Assembly: GCA_022565795.1 (NCBI GenBank)
Contig: JAIUMA010000017.1
Location: 1-51,668 of the forward strand
Direction of reading: 5' to 3'
DNA from: Balneolia bacterium
GTDB taxonomy: Bacteria; Bacteroidota; Rhodothermia; Balneolales; Cyclonatronaceae
DNA length: 51,668 nucleotides
The notes under the pieces are model-generated. The model searched no databases. It was not told where the DNA came from and was given only the letters and a program-made list of their open reading frames with translations. The first letter of the stretch is position 1, and each line of letters starts with the position of its first letter. Of this stretch, positions 26,919 to 36,324 are shown in pieces. A program made the position numbers and the translations under genes.

Positions 26919-29900
26919 CTACTCCGATAGAACTTCTTCTCCCTCGAGCTCCTGAAGAATCTGGAAGTAGAGACGAATCAACTGCTGATAATCGTCTGTG
27001 AAGCGTGTCTGATTCGGGTCCTGCAGTCTGTTGCGGATTTCACGCTCCAGCTCTTCAAGAGTCATAGCCGGAGGATCTTCCCGCTCAAACTCACCGGGAG
27101 TTTCGCCTAATCGCTCCTCGCTTTCGTCGCGCTGATCAAACGCTTCACGCGTTTCCAACATTCTCGATAAGATATTCTGCTGGCGTTCTACAAGAATGTT
27201 ATCAGTCGAGCCCCCGCGAAGATCATTTATGGTATCCTCCATATCTTCAAGCATGCGCTCAAACTCGCTAAGCAGCCTGTCGCCCGGACGCAGGTTTCCG
27301 CTGCGCTGAAGTTCCTCAATCTGGCGTCGTATTTCGTTCTGCTGACGCGCCATTTGGTCCAGTCGCTCAATTTCATCCTGGGTCAGACGGTCACCGGCCA
27401 TATCGTTTATGAAGTCCTGAATCATTTGGTTGAGCTGCTGCTGCTGCTCGCCGGTCTGGTCCATTTGCTCCATCATCTGCTCGGCCGACATGCCGCCACC
27501 GCCGCCGCCGTCACCGTCCTGATCGAGCTGATCAATTAAATCTGCAATCATGCCGGTAAGTCTGTTGAGGCCGCCCAGTGAAAGACGCTCGGCGGTAGTG
27601 GCCTGATTTCTGTTCCGTTCGCGAAGATAGTCGATGCTTTGGTCGATGTTCCGCTCGACCTCGCGACGATACTGCAGCGTGGCATTATTGAACTGAGGCA
27701 CTTCCTTGGCTACCTGAAAAAGAGAGTCGACTACGGCAGAAAAGTTCGTGGAAATGTTTCGCTGTGAACGCGCCTGCTGCACAAAAGCCTGGCTGTTAGG
27801 CTCCAGCAAGAGCGTGATTTTATTCTGGTCTTCCTGCGCTTCAGATAGGGTGAGCATGCTGTGGAAGATAGATTTCAGCGCGGCAATGTTCACGTTAATC
27901 TGTTCCTGCTGCATGGAGCTACGCATGGATGTCAATTGCTGACTCATTTCCTGCATGCCGTCACGAATTTCCTGCTGCTGCTGCTGAACCTGATTCGAAT
28001 CATGGTTGTCATCACCAAGCTGATCAATATTCTCCTGCAGCTGCTGCTGTAACCCGTCCATCTGCGGGCTAAGCTCGTCTACCATATCCTGCACGCGCTG
28101 CTGACGACGCTGTGGCGCTCTCTCCGGCATCTGCTCGATTCGTTCCTGAAGCTTTTCGAGTTCCTCCTGAATGCTTTGCTGCTGCTGGGATTGTGAATCA
28201 GGGTCGCCCTCCATTTCCATCACGCGCTCTTCCTGTCTGGCAAGCTCTTCAAGCAGTGCGCTCATACGGTCCAAGTCGGCCTCAAGCCGGAGCTGTTTGA
28301 AAAGCTCAAGCGTACGCTCAAGGCGCTCCTGATAATTCTGCTCACTGAATTCCAGGTTTTCCATTGCGTCACGGATTTGTTGCTGATCCATATTTTGCAG
28401 GCTCTCCTGAAGTTGTTCCAGCATTTCCAGTATAGCCGGATCGTCAATTTCATCCATCAGCTGCTGCAACTCTTCGTACTTACGGCGCGTCTCCTCGCTA
28501 ATGGTGTCCTCGCGCGACATTTCTTCCCGCATGCGATCAAACTCTTCCTGCAGCTCACGAACCTGTTCGGATAAGTCTTCCTGCTGCTGCATCATCTCTT
28601 CGGTCATCCGCTCCTGCTCCCACGTTTCATCCGGATTTTCGATGATGCTTTCACGAAGCTGCCTCAGATTCTCGCGTGACTCCTCCTGCTGTCGGGTGAG
28701 GTCTTCAAGTCTTCTCTCAACATTGTCTTCCTGCTCTTCCTGCTCAAGCAGGCTTTCGGCAAGTGAAGAGGCGCGAATAGTCTGACGTTCAGACCGTGCT
28801 GATTTGAATCCGTTGATTTCATCGTTATCGAAGACCTCAACCCAGTAGGTAACCTCGTCGGAGGTTTGCAGCCTGAGGTCAGACAAATCCCATTCATAGG
28901 TAACGTTAGCCGAAGCCGGTGCCGCTCCGGAAATACGAACCGATCCTTCTCGAACATTTGGGCTGAAGGCCTCACGCACTTCATAATGCAGCCTCATAGA
29001 GCTGAAGCCGTAATCATCACGTGCTTCAATGCGCAGGGTGATGTCCCTCGGATTCAGTATTTGGACTACAGGCTCAGGCGAAACAATGCGAACGGTGGGC
29101 TCCTGATCACGAATTACGCGCAGGTTGAAAGCGTACGGATTTCGGTTCTGAAGCCCTTCATCATCTTCCAGTCTGAAACGCAGGGTGTCCGGTTCGGTAA
29201 TGGTGAGTCCGGCCTTAAACGCGTTAAGGCTGTCGTCGGTAAGTTCAAGCTCCTCCCGGTTGCCATCGTGCAGGGTGATGAATGCACTGCTTAACGCTTT
29301 ATTTGCGGTTGCTTCAATTTCGAGATAGGATCCTTCAGGCATCTCAATTCTCGAAAACGGATAAGTATAGCGCTCCGGCTCAATACCCGTATAAGATGGA
29401 GGGACCACGCGAGCCACAAGTTCTCTGAATCGCGGAATCTGAGAAACGGTGAGCTCATATTTCGGACTCTCAAATTCATCCATTCGGATCACATACTCGG
29501 AGTCCTCAAAAATTTCTTTGGGTGAAGAAACAAATGTTCCCGGTCTGGTTTCCTCCAGTGTGATGGTTCTGAAGCGGTCTTCAACACGGGTTCGAATGCC
29601 CATACTTACCGATTCGGGCTTGTCGCCTTCAAACGTGATTTCAACATAAAAACGGCTGCCTTGTTCTACGTTGCCGGTGCCGGGTTCTACGGTATAAACA
29701 AACGGATTGGGCTTTTCATACGCCTGAAAAAAGGCTAGCGAGCGCTGGGCCGCATCGGTATGCATGAAGCCGTAGAGCAGATTTATAAATAGAAGTCCGG
29801 CAAAAACGAGCATGACTCTGCGGAAAAGTACAGAAGCCGGTGAGTTTCCTATCCATCGTGTAATTCTTCGCTCTGTTCCGGAGTGAGCAGATTCATCGAT

Positions 29901-30308
29901 TTTTTGGAGAGCGGCGAGGTTCTGATCAATAGCCGCATCACGGAGCACATCGGCAGCGTCTACGGTTTGCTGGCTTAGATCGAGCAGGTAGCGAAGCTCA
30001 TGGAGCTCAGTTTCCCGGGTTAGTTTGCGCCTGAAGTCTGTTTCTTGCGGGGCGGGAAGCCGGCGCATCATGCCATACCAAAGCAGACCGCCAACAATGA
30101 CGCCGCTAACCCAGAGGCTTACTTTAAGCAGAGGAGACAGCCATGCGTTCTGCTCGATGAGCATTAGAACGAAGAATACGGCCAGAAAACCGGAGATGCC
30201 GGCTATGGCCAGCGTTAGGACCCGCTGTCGGCGGACTTTGCTCCAGGCGTCGTCTGCGAGCTTTCTGTACTGCCTGATGGCTGCTGAGGTTTCGTTAGGT
30301 TGTTGCAA
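26919..30308 (-). CDS. DUF4175-like large membrane protein with long coiled coil
   Basis: 1,129 residues. Three hydrophobic segments near the N-terminus (about 30-52, 60-80 and 158-180) anchor it in the inner membrane; residues 190-520 form beta-rich, probably periplasmic domains (VVPPSYTG...). From about 540 to the end it is a very long Gln/Glu/Arg-rich helical region, with a GGGGGG stretch near 930. The architecture matches proteins annotated DUF4175 in Bacteroidota; function unknown, possibly envelope organisation. Translation starts at TTG (30308), with no nearby in-frame ATG before the first membrane segment. The CTG/CAG-rich DNA reflects poly-Gln coding. It follows the MBL hydrolase gene by 78 bp and may share its transcript. 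Confidence 0.8.
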   Translation of the reverse strand: MQQPNETSAAIRQYRKLADDAWSKVRRQRVLTLAIAGISGFLAVFFVLMLIEQNAWLSPLLKVSLWVSGVIVGGLLWYGMMRRLPAPQETDFRRKLTRETELHELRYLLDLSQQTVDAADVLRDAAIDQNLAALQKIDESAHSGTERRITRWIGNSPASVLFRRVMLVFAGLLFINLLYGFMHTDAAQRSLAFFQAYEKPNPFVYTVEPGTGNVEQGSRFYVEITFEGDKPESVSMGIRTRVEDRFRTITLEETRPGTFVSSPKEIFEDSEYVIRMDEFESPKYELTVSQIPRFRELVARVVPPSYTGIEPERYTYPFSRIEMPEGSYLEIEATANKALSSAFITLHDGNREELELTDDSLNAFKAGLTITEPDTLRFRLEDDEGLQNRNPYAFNLRVIRDQEPTVRIVSPEPVVQILNPRDITLRIEARDDYGFSSMRLHYEVREAFSPNVREGSVRISGAAPASANVTYEWDLSDLRLQTSDEVTYWVEVFDNDEINGFKSARSERQTIRASSLAESLLEQEEQEDNVERRLEDLTRQQEESRENLRQLRESIIENPDETWEQERMTEEMMQQQEDLSEQVRELQEEFDRMREEMSREDTISEETRRKYEELQQLMDEIDDPAILEMLEQLQESLQNMDQQQIRDAMENLEFSEQNYQERLERTLELFKQLRLEADLDRMSALLEELARQEERVMEMEGDPDSQSQQQQSIQEELEKLQERIEQMPERAPQRRQQRVQDMVDELSPQMDGLQQQLQENIDQLGDDNHDSNQVQQQQQEIRDGMQEMSQQLTSMRSSMQQEQINVNIAALKSIFHSMLTLSEAQEDQNKITLLLEPNSQAFVQQARSQRNISTNFSAVVDSLFQVAKEVPQFNNATLQYRREVERNIDQSIDYLRERNRNQATTAERLSLGGLNRLTGMIADLIDQLDQDGDGGGGGGMSAEQMMEQMDQTGEQQQQLNQMIQDFINDMAGDRLTQDEIERLDQMARQQNEIRRQIEELQRSGNLRPGDRLLSEFERMLEDMEDTINDLRGGSTDNILVERQQNILSRMLETREAFDQRDESEERLGETPGEFEREDPPAMTLEELEREIRNRLQDPNQTRFTDDYQQLIRLYFQILQELEGEEVLSE

Positions 30309-30386
30309 AGTAAGCGTTGATTATGATAGTTACGGCTGTTGGTGTAAACGACCCGGCAGATAAAGTAGTATAAGGAAAACGGCTGC

Positions 30387-31262
30387 TTAAAGGTCGTTTA
30401 GCGTCATTGAGTCGCCAGCCTCGATGTAGCGGCGCCCCTCTTTTAGGGTGATGACTTCATTGTTGGCATCGTGCTCCAGAAACAGATAGCATTTTTTGTC
30501 GTGCCACTTTTTGAGTAACTCCTCTTTTTCGCTCAAGGTTTCGGCCGGCCTCATATCGTAGCCCATCACCCAGGGAAGCGAAACATGAGCTGCGGTCGGG
30601 ATAAGGTCAGCGGCAAACACCAGAGTGAAATCTTCATGCGAAATAACTGGAAGCTGCTGAGAATCGGTGTGTCCGTTTACCATTTCGACTGTAAGGCCTG
30701 TCTCGAACTCATGGCCCGGCTGGGTAAACTTCATCCGTTTGCTTCGGCGAAGCGGCTCCAGATTTTCTTTGTGAAAAGAGGCCCGCTCACGAACATTCGG
30801 GCTGCTTGCGCTGGCCCAGTGGCGCGCTGATACCCAGTACTGTGCGTTTTTGAACACCAGCTCAGGTTCGCCCTCGCTATTGAAAGCCGTTGAGCCACCG
30901 CAGTGGTCAAAGTGGAGATGGGTGAAAATGATGTCGGTCACATCATCAGCTGAGAAGCCGTGGGCTTTCAGGGAGTCGTGCAAGGTTCCGTACGGATAGT
31001 CGAAGTCGTAAATCCGGCTCAGCTTTTCGTTAAACTTGTCACCGGAACCGTTGTCTATGAGATAAAGCCGACCGGTTTGTTCGGATTTGATTAGCAGACA
31101 TCGCATCGCCATATCAATACGGTTTTGCTCATCGGCGGGAATCTGCTTTTCCCACATCGGCTTCGGAATGACGCCAAACATAGCGCCGCCGTCCAGCTTA
31201 AACCGACCGGTTTCGATGGTATAGAGCGTGAATGGACCTTTAGTTACGGAAGAAAGCTTCAT
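30387..31262 (-). CDS. MBL-fold metallo-hydrolase
   Basis: 291-residue cytoplasmic metallo-beta-lactamase-fold hydrolase. The metal motif THLHFDHCGG (114-123, HxHxDH) is intact; further ligands are in VNGHTDSQQL and the later LVFAADLIP, and LIDNGSGDK precedes the motif. The overall arrangement is like the AHL-lactonase/GloB-type group, but the substrate is not inferable; quorum quenching should not be assumed. It begins 19 bp after the Lon-domain gene on the same strand, and the DUF4175-like gene follows, so the three may form one unit. Confidence 0.9.
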   Translation of the reverse strand: MKLSSVTKGPFTLYTIETGRFKLDGGAMFGVIPKPMWEKQIPADEQNRIDMAMRCLLIKSEQTGRLYLIDNGSGDKFNEKLSRIYDFDYPYGTLHDSLKAHGFSADDVTDIIFTHLHFDHCGGSTAFNSEGEPELVFKNAQYWVSARHWASASSPNVRERASFHKENLEPLRRSKRMKFTQPGHEFETGLTVEMVNGHTDSQQLPVISHEDFTLVFAADLIPTAAHVSLPWVMGYDMRPAETLSEKEELLKKWHDKKCYLFLEHDANNEVITLKEGRRYIEAGDSMTLNDL

Positions 31263-31281
31263 AATAGGTTAGTGACAGTCT

Positions 31282-31926
31282 TTAGATATCAATATTAAAA
31301 TTTAGCGGAGGAAATTCTCTGAAGTGCCCGTTTGAGCGAATCGTTTCCCGTACATCTTTAAACGACCGGAGTTTCGGAAGTGAGCGTTTGATGTGGTTGA
31401 AAATAAACTCGAGGCGCTCCAGCTCGGAGTGGATTTCGAGCAGGTTCTGCTTTTGTGCCAGGTCAAATCCGATTAAATGGCCGAAACCGAAAGAGTCTTT
31501 GGGAGTGGGCAGGGCTGGATTTTCGAACTTTAGGTTGGCCAGATCAGACAATTCTTCGAAGAGCTGTATAGTTTTGTCCATCTGCCTTTTAACGGCATCA
31601 TCAGGGTTTGGCTCGTCGGGAAAACGGGTAACTGAGGCCTGAAGATAGGATTTGCTCGAATTGTACGAACTTGAAATAAAGCGATCACCGCCACGACAGA
31701 CAATATCGAATTTGCCGTCATCATAGGCGTTTTCCACCGATTCGATGGTTGCAAAACAGCCCACGCGCGACACTTTATTATCGATGAAACTCACCACGCC
31801 AAACGGCATATCACGATCGAGACACTCGCGAACCATATCCCGGTAGCGGGGTTCGAAAATGTGAAGCGGCAGTTTGTCTCCGGGAAAAAGTACAAGCTGA
31901 AGCGGAAACAAAGGGGTGAGGCTCAT
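31282..31926 (-). CDS. LON peptidase substrate-binding (N-terminal) domain protein
   Basis: 214 residues corresponding to the N-terminal substrate-recognition domain of Lon protease, without ATPase or protease domains. The opening LTPLFPLQLVLFPGDKLPLH continues with IFEPRYRDMVREC, and GVVSFIDNKVSRVGCFATIE is diagnostic. Such free-standing proteins are widespread in bacteria and are thought to bind unfolded or specific protein ligands; no enzymatic activity is expected. It leads the presumed unit with the MBL hydrolase. A 28-bp dyad lies 60 bp upstream. Confidence 0.92.
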   Translation of the reverse strand: MSLTPLFPLQLVLFPGDKLPLHIFEPRYRDMVRECLDRDMPFGVVSFIDNKVSRVGCFATIESVENAYDDGKFDIVCRGGDRFISSSYNSSKSYLQASVTRFPDEPNPDDAVKRQMDKTIQLFEELSDLANLKFENPALPTPKDSFGFGHLIGFDLAQKQNLLEIHSELERLEFIFNHIKRSLPKLRSFKDVRETIRSNGHFREFPPLNFNIDI

Positions 31927-31985
31927 AAGGTCGAATACGGTTTAATGACTGTTCGCTAATGGTTAGATGAAGTTGATGTTGTTAA

Positions 31986-32013
31986 AACTAATTCGGTCAG
32001 AACCGGATTAGTT
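31986..32013. promoter_or_regulatory. 28-bp dyad between the MerR and Lon-domain genes
   Basis: AACTAATTCGGT (31986-31997) and ACCGGATTAGTT (32002-32013) are complementary except for one T/G pair, around a 4-nt centre. It lies 60 bp upstream of the Lon-domain gene and 38 bp downstream of the MerR gene. No T-tract follows on the minus strand, so an operator fits better than a terminator. Which regulator binds is unknown; the adjacent MerR protein is an obvious candidate. Confidence 0.45.
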
Positions 32014-32050
32014 CATAACGGTTTCAAAAAAGGATGGGATGAACCTAAAG

Positions 32051-32419
32051 CTAAAGCTTATCGTGAATTTCCTGCATAAGTAGCCGGATTTCCTTCAGGT
32101 CGCGTTTCAGGTCGACGGGAACAGAAAACATATCGGGCATGTCAGATCCTGTTTTTGATTTTGAACCGGCTGACTGCTTCTGCATTTGTTTTCTCTGCTT
32201 GAGTGCTTTTCGTGCACCCGCCGTGCTGAACTCTTTATCTTTGATGAGCACCTTAAGTTCTAAGATTACGTCGATATCACGCTGGGTATATATGCGGTTC
32301 CCTGCCCTGTTTTTTGACGGACTGAGTTCTGAAAAGACCGATTCCCAATAACGCAGTACATGCGGCTCGACACCAGCCAGCTTGCTTACTTCACCAATGC
32401 TGTAGTAGAGTTTTTCCAT
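32051..32419 (-). CDS. MerR family transcriptional regulator
   Basis: 122-residue winged-helix regulator. YSIGEVSKLAGVEPHVLRYW (6-25) is the MerR recognition helix-turn-helix, followed by the wing NRAGNRIYTQRDIDVILELK and a short dimerisation helix. The C-terminal part (about 78-122) is polar and has no cysteine pattern of metal sensors. This short form is like the MlrA/CarA-independent MerR proteins common in Bacteroidota; effector unknown. It lies upstream of the Lon-domain/MBL unit on the same strand, 124 bp apart. Confidence 0.93.
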   Translation of the reverse strand: MEKLYYSIGEVSKLAGVEPHVLRYWESVFSELSPSKNRAGNRIYTQRDIDVILELKVLIKDKEFSTAGARKALKQRKQMQKQSAGSKSKTGSDMPDMFSVPVDLKRDLKEIRLLMQEIHDKL

Positions 32420-32694
32420 GATGACACCCGTTGCCTATTTAGTAAATACGAGCCCTGTGGAAATCCGGACCGTTATCAGTTTGCTTATTTCCATAAGATA
32501 AAAGAAATGAGCGTAAGATGGGCAGGCTTCATAGATTCTCCATAGATAGTAATATTTGTTCCGAATGCTAAAATCAAACTCCTGCCATATGTTGTTTGTG
32601 ATTCAAGACTTAATATCAGTTGCTTATAAACAGCTAATGCATTGGTTAACAGAAAACACGTTACCTGGAATTAGTAAACACGGACCTTCTATAC

Positions 32695-33819
32695 CTAATC
32701 CGCCCTCATCAAAAAATCCCTCACATCCACAATAGTACGCTCAGGATCTTCCTCCATGGGCACGTGGCCGAGTTCTTCGTAAATAACTAGCTCTGAACGC
32801 TCGATAACGTCGTGTAATCTGTAGCCGGTTCTTACGGGTATCCATGAATCCAGCCGTCCCCAGAGAATCATTACGGGGATTTCGGTATCGTTGATGCTCA
32901 CCGGCTCGGGAAGTTCAGGCAGAATATTTTCCTGCCGGGGCTGAGGCTGTCTTCGGTTAAGGTAGGCCTGACGATTACCCTCGCGCCTCAGAAGTTCGTA
33001 ATAGCGGGTTACGTTTTCAGGCTTAAGGCGTTCAGGATTTCCGTAGACTTCTTTCAGCGAAGCTTCGATGATGAATTTTGGTGTAAGAACGCTGAGCGTG
33101 TTTCTCAGGTACGGGGAGCCAAGCGCACGAAGCACCAGCGACTGTCGCTCATCCGAAGCAACAGCCAGCTGGTTAGCTGAATTCGGTTCGCCGTTTTCAG
33201 CCGTATCAACCCTTTCAATTGTGGTCTTATCTTTAGTTTCGGGTTCTTCGTCGGCAGGCCGGGCCGGGCCAGTGGCAGATGTAAGCAGCCGCCCGCCGTT
33301 GAAAAGGATGACTTTATCGGTATGGTCCGGATAAAGCTGTGCATAGCTGAGTGCCAGTCCGCCACCCATAGAGTTGCCGATCAGCGTCCAGTTTTCGATA
33401 CCCAGATCCCAGCGGATTGTTTCCAGCAAATACATTGATGCACGAAGTGAGTAGTCGCCTTTAGGATGCGGACCAGTAATACCGAAGCCGGGAAGATCAA
33501 CACGTACGATGCGAAATTCATCACTTAGCGTATCGGCCCAGGGATCCCAGGTATGTAGTGAAGCGAACATACCGTGCAAAAGTAACAGGGCCTGTCCGTT
33601 ACCTTCATCTTTAATATGCACCTGCATACCGTCAATATCCATAAAGAGGGATGATTCATCGGTGTATAGATCCATGAGTTTTTCAACCGGGATATCCGGG
33701 CGAATAAGGCTTAGCAAAAGGATAACGAGGATTAGTATAAATCCGGCAATGATGAATCCAATGATTTTGAGAGCTTTCACAGATTTTAAAATCACAAATG
33801 AAATGCGGTTATGCCGCAA
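32695..33819 (-). CDS. Membrane-anchored alpha/beta hydrolase
   Basis: 374 residues. An N-terminal membrane anchor (about 17-39) is followed by an alpha/beta-hydrolase fold: LLLLHGMFASLHTW (oxyanion HG), nucleophile Ser150 in IGNSMGGG, acid in LWGRLDSWIPV and His in ELGHVPMEED. The lid region (about 185-215) is polar and rich in Glu and Pro. It is probably an esterase- or lipase-like enzyme facing the periplasm; the substrate is unknown. The longest frame begins at TTG 33819; GTG codons at residues 9 and 14 are alternatives that keep the anchor. It follows SelO by 57 bp on the same strand and may be co-transcribed. Confidence 0.88.
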   Translation of the reverse strand: MRHNRISFVILKSVKALKIIGFIIAGFILILVILLLSLIRPDIPVEKLMDLYTDESSLFMDIDGMQVHIKDEGNGQALLLLHGMFASLHTWDPWADTLSDEFRIVRVDLPGFGITGPHPKGDYSLRASMYLLETIRWDLGIENWTLIGNSMGGGLALSYAQLYPDHTDKVILFNGGRLLTSATGPARPADEEPETKDKTTIERVDTAENGEPNSANQLAVASDERQSLVLRALGSPYLRNTLSVLTPKFIIEASLKEVYGNPERLKPENVTRYYELLRREGNRQAYLNRRQPQPRQENILPELPEPVSINDTEIPVMILWGRLDSWIPVRTGYRLHDVIERSELVIYEELGHVPMEEDPERTIVDVRDFLMRAD

Positions 33820-33876
33820 AAGTTGTTTGTTCCGTTCCTGTAATCTAACTCAATTCCGGTATTCAGTCATAAAAAA

Positions 33877-35331
33877 TTAAGTACCGCAAAATGTCGTGTA
33901 CTCCCGATCAAAATCGGCAGGCACCTTCTGTAGCTCTTCTTTATCCCAATCTTTTTTGTACGGTATTTGAAGCTGTGCAAGCAGCTTATGGAATGAGGTG
34001 TAATCATCGTGGGCTGAGGCCTTTTCCAAGGCCTCCTCTACAAGATGGTTTCTGGGGATAGCAACCGGATTTGATTTTTGCATCACCTTTAGGGCTTCTT
34101 CAAGACCACTGTGATGTTGTTCAATAATGAACTTCCAGTCGCTGCGTAACTTCATGAAGTTCTCATTGGTTCGAAAGGTCTCGGAAGCCTCATCCGGTTT
34201 GGCAAGCGCAAGGAAAGTATTCGTGTAGTCGGCTTCTGTTTTTTCCATCCAGTCGATCAGTCGTTCAATAAGCTCTGCTTCAATCTTTTCTATGCTTTGA
34301 AATCCCAGCTTTTTACCCATCATACCGTGCCACTGCTCTACAAATGAGGGCTTGAACTGCTGAACTACGGCTTCGGCAGCTTCCCGGGCTTTTTGCTTGT
34401 CATCATCAATAAAGGAAAGAAGAGTTCCGGCAAAGATGGCAAGGTTCCACTGAATGATGCCTGGCTGATTAGAGAAGGCATATCGCTTATTGATATCAAC
34501 GGAGCTGAATGCCGTTGATGGGTTGAATTGATTCATAAATGCACATGGGCCAAAATCGATTGACTCTCCGCTTATACTCATGTTGTCTGTATTCATGACA
34601 CCATGGATAAATCCTACCCTCATCCATTCAAGTACCAGATTAAGTAACTTTTCGGCTACTTGTTCCAGTAGCGATAACGCCTTATTCTCCGATTCACTTA
34701 AATACGGGTAATGTCTGCTGATAGTATAATCGAGAAGCCTTTGCTGATCTTTCGTATCAAGAAATCGTGCGGCATACTCAAAAGTGCCAATTCGAATATG
34801 GCTTGAAGCGGTTCTTGTAAGTACAGCCCCAGGGTGCATTGTTTCTCTGAAAACCGGCAAGCCCGTTTTCGCAATAGCAAGGCTTCCGGTTGCAGGAATG
34901 CCAAGATGATGAAGTGCCTCGCTAATTAAGTACTCGCGCAGCATGGAATAGAGCGTTGCACGTCCGTCGCCCGATCTTGAATACGGGGTTCTGCCACTGC
35001 CTTTAAACTGTATATCGAATCGCTTACCACCGGGTGCGATATGCTCACCTACTAAAATTGCTCTGCCATCGCCTAGCATCGTAAAATGTCCAAACTGATG
35101 ACCTGCGTAAGCCTGCGAAATTGGATCTGCTCCCTCCGGTAAATTTGCACCTGAGAACATTGCAGCAATCTCACTCTTCTCGACACCGGAAAAATCTAAC
35201 CCAAGCTCCTTTGCAAGACGATGGTTCAAAAGTACTGTTTCCGGCTTTTCTGCAGGAAAAGGTTTTACAGCCGAGTAGAATTTTCCAGGAAGCTGTGTGA
35301 AGGTGTTGTCGAAATTCCAGCCAATACTCAT
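33877..35331 (-). CDS. selO: Protein adenylyltransferase SelO (YdiU/UPF0061 family)
   Basis: Pseudokinase-fold enzyme that transfers AMP from ATP to protein hydroxyl side chains, connected with redox homeostasis. About 484 residues from the preferred ATG at 35331 (MSIGWNFDNTFTQLPGKFYS); a GTG at 35388 would add 19 residues with no family similarity. The core reads GDGRAILVGEH, FKGSGRTPYSRSGDGRA, LREYLISEALHHLGIPATGS and the metal-binding HGVMNTDNMSISGESIDFGP. The C-terminus ends FCGT; a Cys stands near the end where animal homologues have selenocysteine, and there is no in-frame UGA. It is upstream of the alpha/beta hydrolase. The 0.9-kb gap before it presumably contains its promoter. Confidence 0.95.
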   Translation of the reverse strand: MSIGWNFDNTFTQLPGKFYSAVKPFPAEKPETVLLNHRLAKELGLDFSGVEKSEIAAMFSGANLPEGADPISQAYAGHQFGHFTMLGDGRAILVGEHIAPGGKRFDIQFKGSGRTPYSRSGDGRATLYSMLREYLISEALHHLGIPATGSLAIAKTGLPVFRETMHPGAVLTRTASSHIRIGTFEYAARFLDTKDQQRLLDYTISRHYPYLSESENKALSLLEQVAEKLLNLVLEWMRVGFIHGVMNTDNMSISGESIDFGPCAFMNQFNPSTAFSSVDINKRYAFSNQPGIIQWNLAIFAGTLLSFIDDDKQKAREAAEAVVQQFKPSFVEQWHGMMGKKLGFQSIEKIEAELIERLIDWMEKTEADYTNTFLALAKPDEASETFRTNENFMKLRSDWKFIIEQHHSGLEEALKVMQKSNPVAIPRNHLVEEALEKASAHDDYTSFHKLLAQLQIPYKKDWDKEELQKVPADFDREYTTFCGT

Positions 35332-35388
35332 AGTCTTTGATTTCAAATAGCTTATAAGGGGTTTATTAGAGATGCTTGATTTAGGCAC

Positions 35389-36324
35389 CGGTTATTTATA
35401 GAATCTGAACACAATGGCGAAAAATGCGGTATACCATAAATCATGTCGATAGCTTGCCATAAGAACAAGGCACACTCGGTACTCATTCCAAAAAGCTGAA
35501 ATGGCTACTCAGGGAAACAAGACTCAGAATAAAGTGTCCTCAAAGGGCGACGGTAGGGAGGTGCGAACTCATCTGGAAATTAAATTCGCAATACCTGCCG
35601 CCATCAGCGGACTTGAAAATTTAGGGTTAGTCTGGATGGAGACTACTTGCTGTGAAAGACTAAGCAGTAATTATGAGTAATTGACAACCTGAAGTGGTCT
35701 AACGTTTTATGGTTCTGCTATATCCAGAATGGCGCAGCGGCCGTGAAGCAGAATAATCTGAACTTCCACTAATTTTATGAGTTGGGGAAAGTGAAGGCAG
35801 GTCTGTCGATGTTAACTTATTTATGCCGAATTGATAACCGTTCGGATTTAAACTTTTATACGTAATAATGAAAAAATCTCAGGCGTTGAGGGTTCAACTC
35901 AGAGACAGATGTGCCTCAATTAGTTATGGAGATAATGCATCAGGGGCTGAGGGTTTTATAAATTTATTATTCACACATGAAAGTAAACAGCCTCTGATAA
36001 GCGTGCTTGCAGCAACGTCGCAGTTTGCCGGTCTATAATATTGACTGTAGAAAACCATGAAAGACGCAGCTTTGTACGTTGAAGTGTCATTTCAATCGGA
36101 ACTCTTGCGCAAGAATTAATTGCAAACATCAAAAAGGAGAGAAAGATGTGCAGACAGTTGAATCCTATAAGCTGAAAGCCTGGAGCCGAAAAAGTCATCT
36201 AAGACAGAGAATGGTTTCATCCGGAGCTCTTGGCAGGCCATAATCAGGACCTTATAAAGAACTCCGAAAGAAACATAAGACTAAAACGTATGACTTTGAC
36301 TTCTGAGGGAAATGCCTGATTCTG
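35389..36324. other. 936-bp gap without a convincing gene
   Basis: This is the longest stretch without a recognisable gene. Short open frames exist: 35501-35680 on the plus strand (59 codons beginning MATQGNKTQN), 35971-36198 on the minus strand (75 codons) and a 36-codon plus-strand frame ending near 36318 (contains REWFHPELLAGHNQDL). None has a recognisable domain or leader. The density of stops and unpatterned codon use suggest decayed coding DNA. It should contain the selO promoter. Confidence 0.5.

Noticed and set aside
27354-28785. Several plus-strand frames and dense CTG/CAG repeats that resemble a microsatellite
   Set aside because: They mirror poly-Gln/Glu coding in the DUF4175-like coiled coil; the repeats are irregular and explained by codon use.
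30387-31262. Quorum-quenching lactonase identity for the MBL hydrolase
   Set aside because: Only the generic HxHxDH motif and fold are visible; nothing specific to AHL lactonases can be read.
33877-35331. Selenocysteine at the SelO C-terminus
   Set aside because: The C-terminus has Cys (FCGT) and a normal stop; there is no in-frame TGA before it.
35971-36198. Minus-strand 75-codon frame in the gap before selO
   Set aside because: It has no domain, no plausible leader and no start context; its Leu/Phe-rich text is typical of chance translation.
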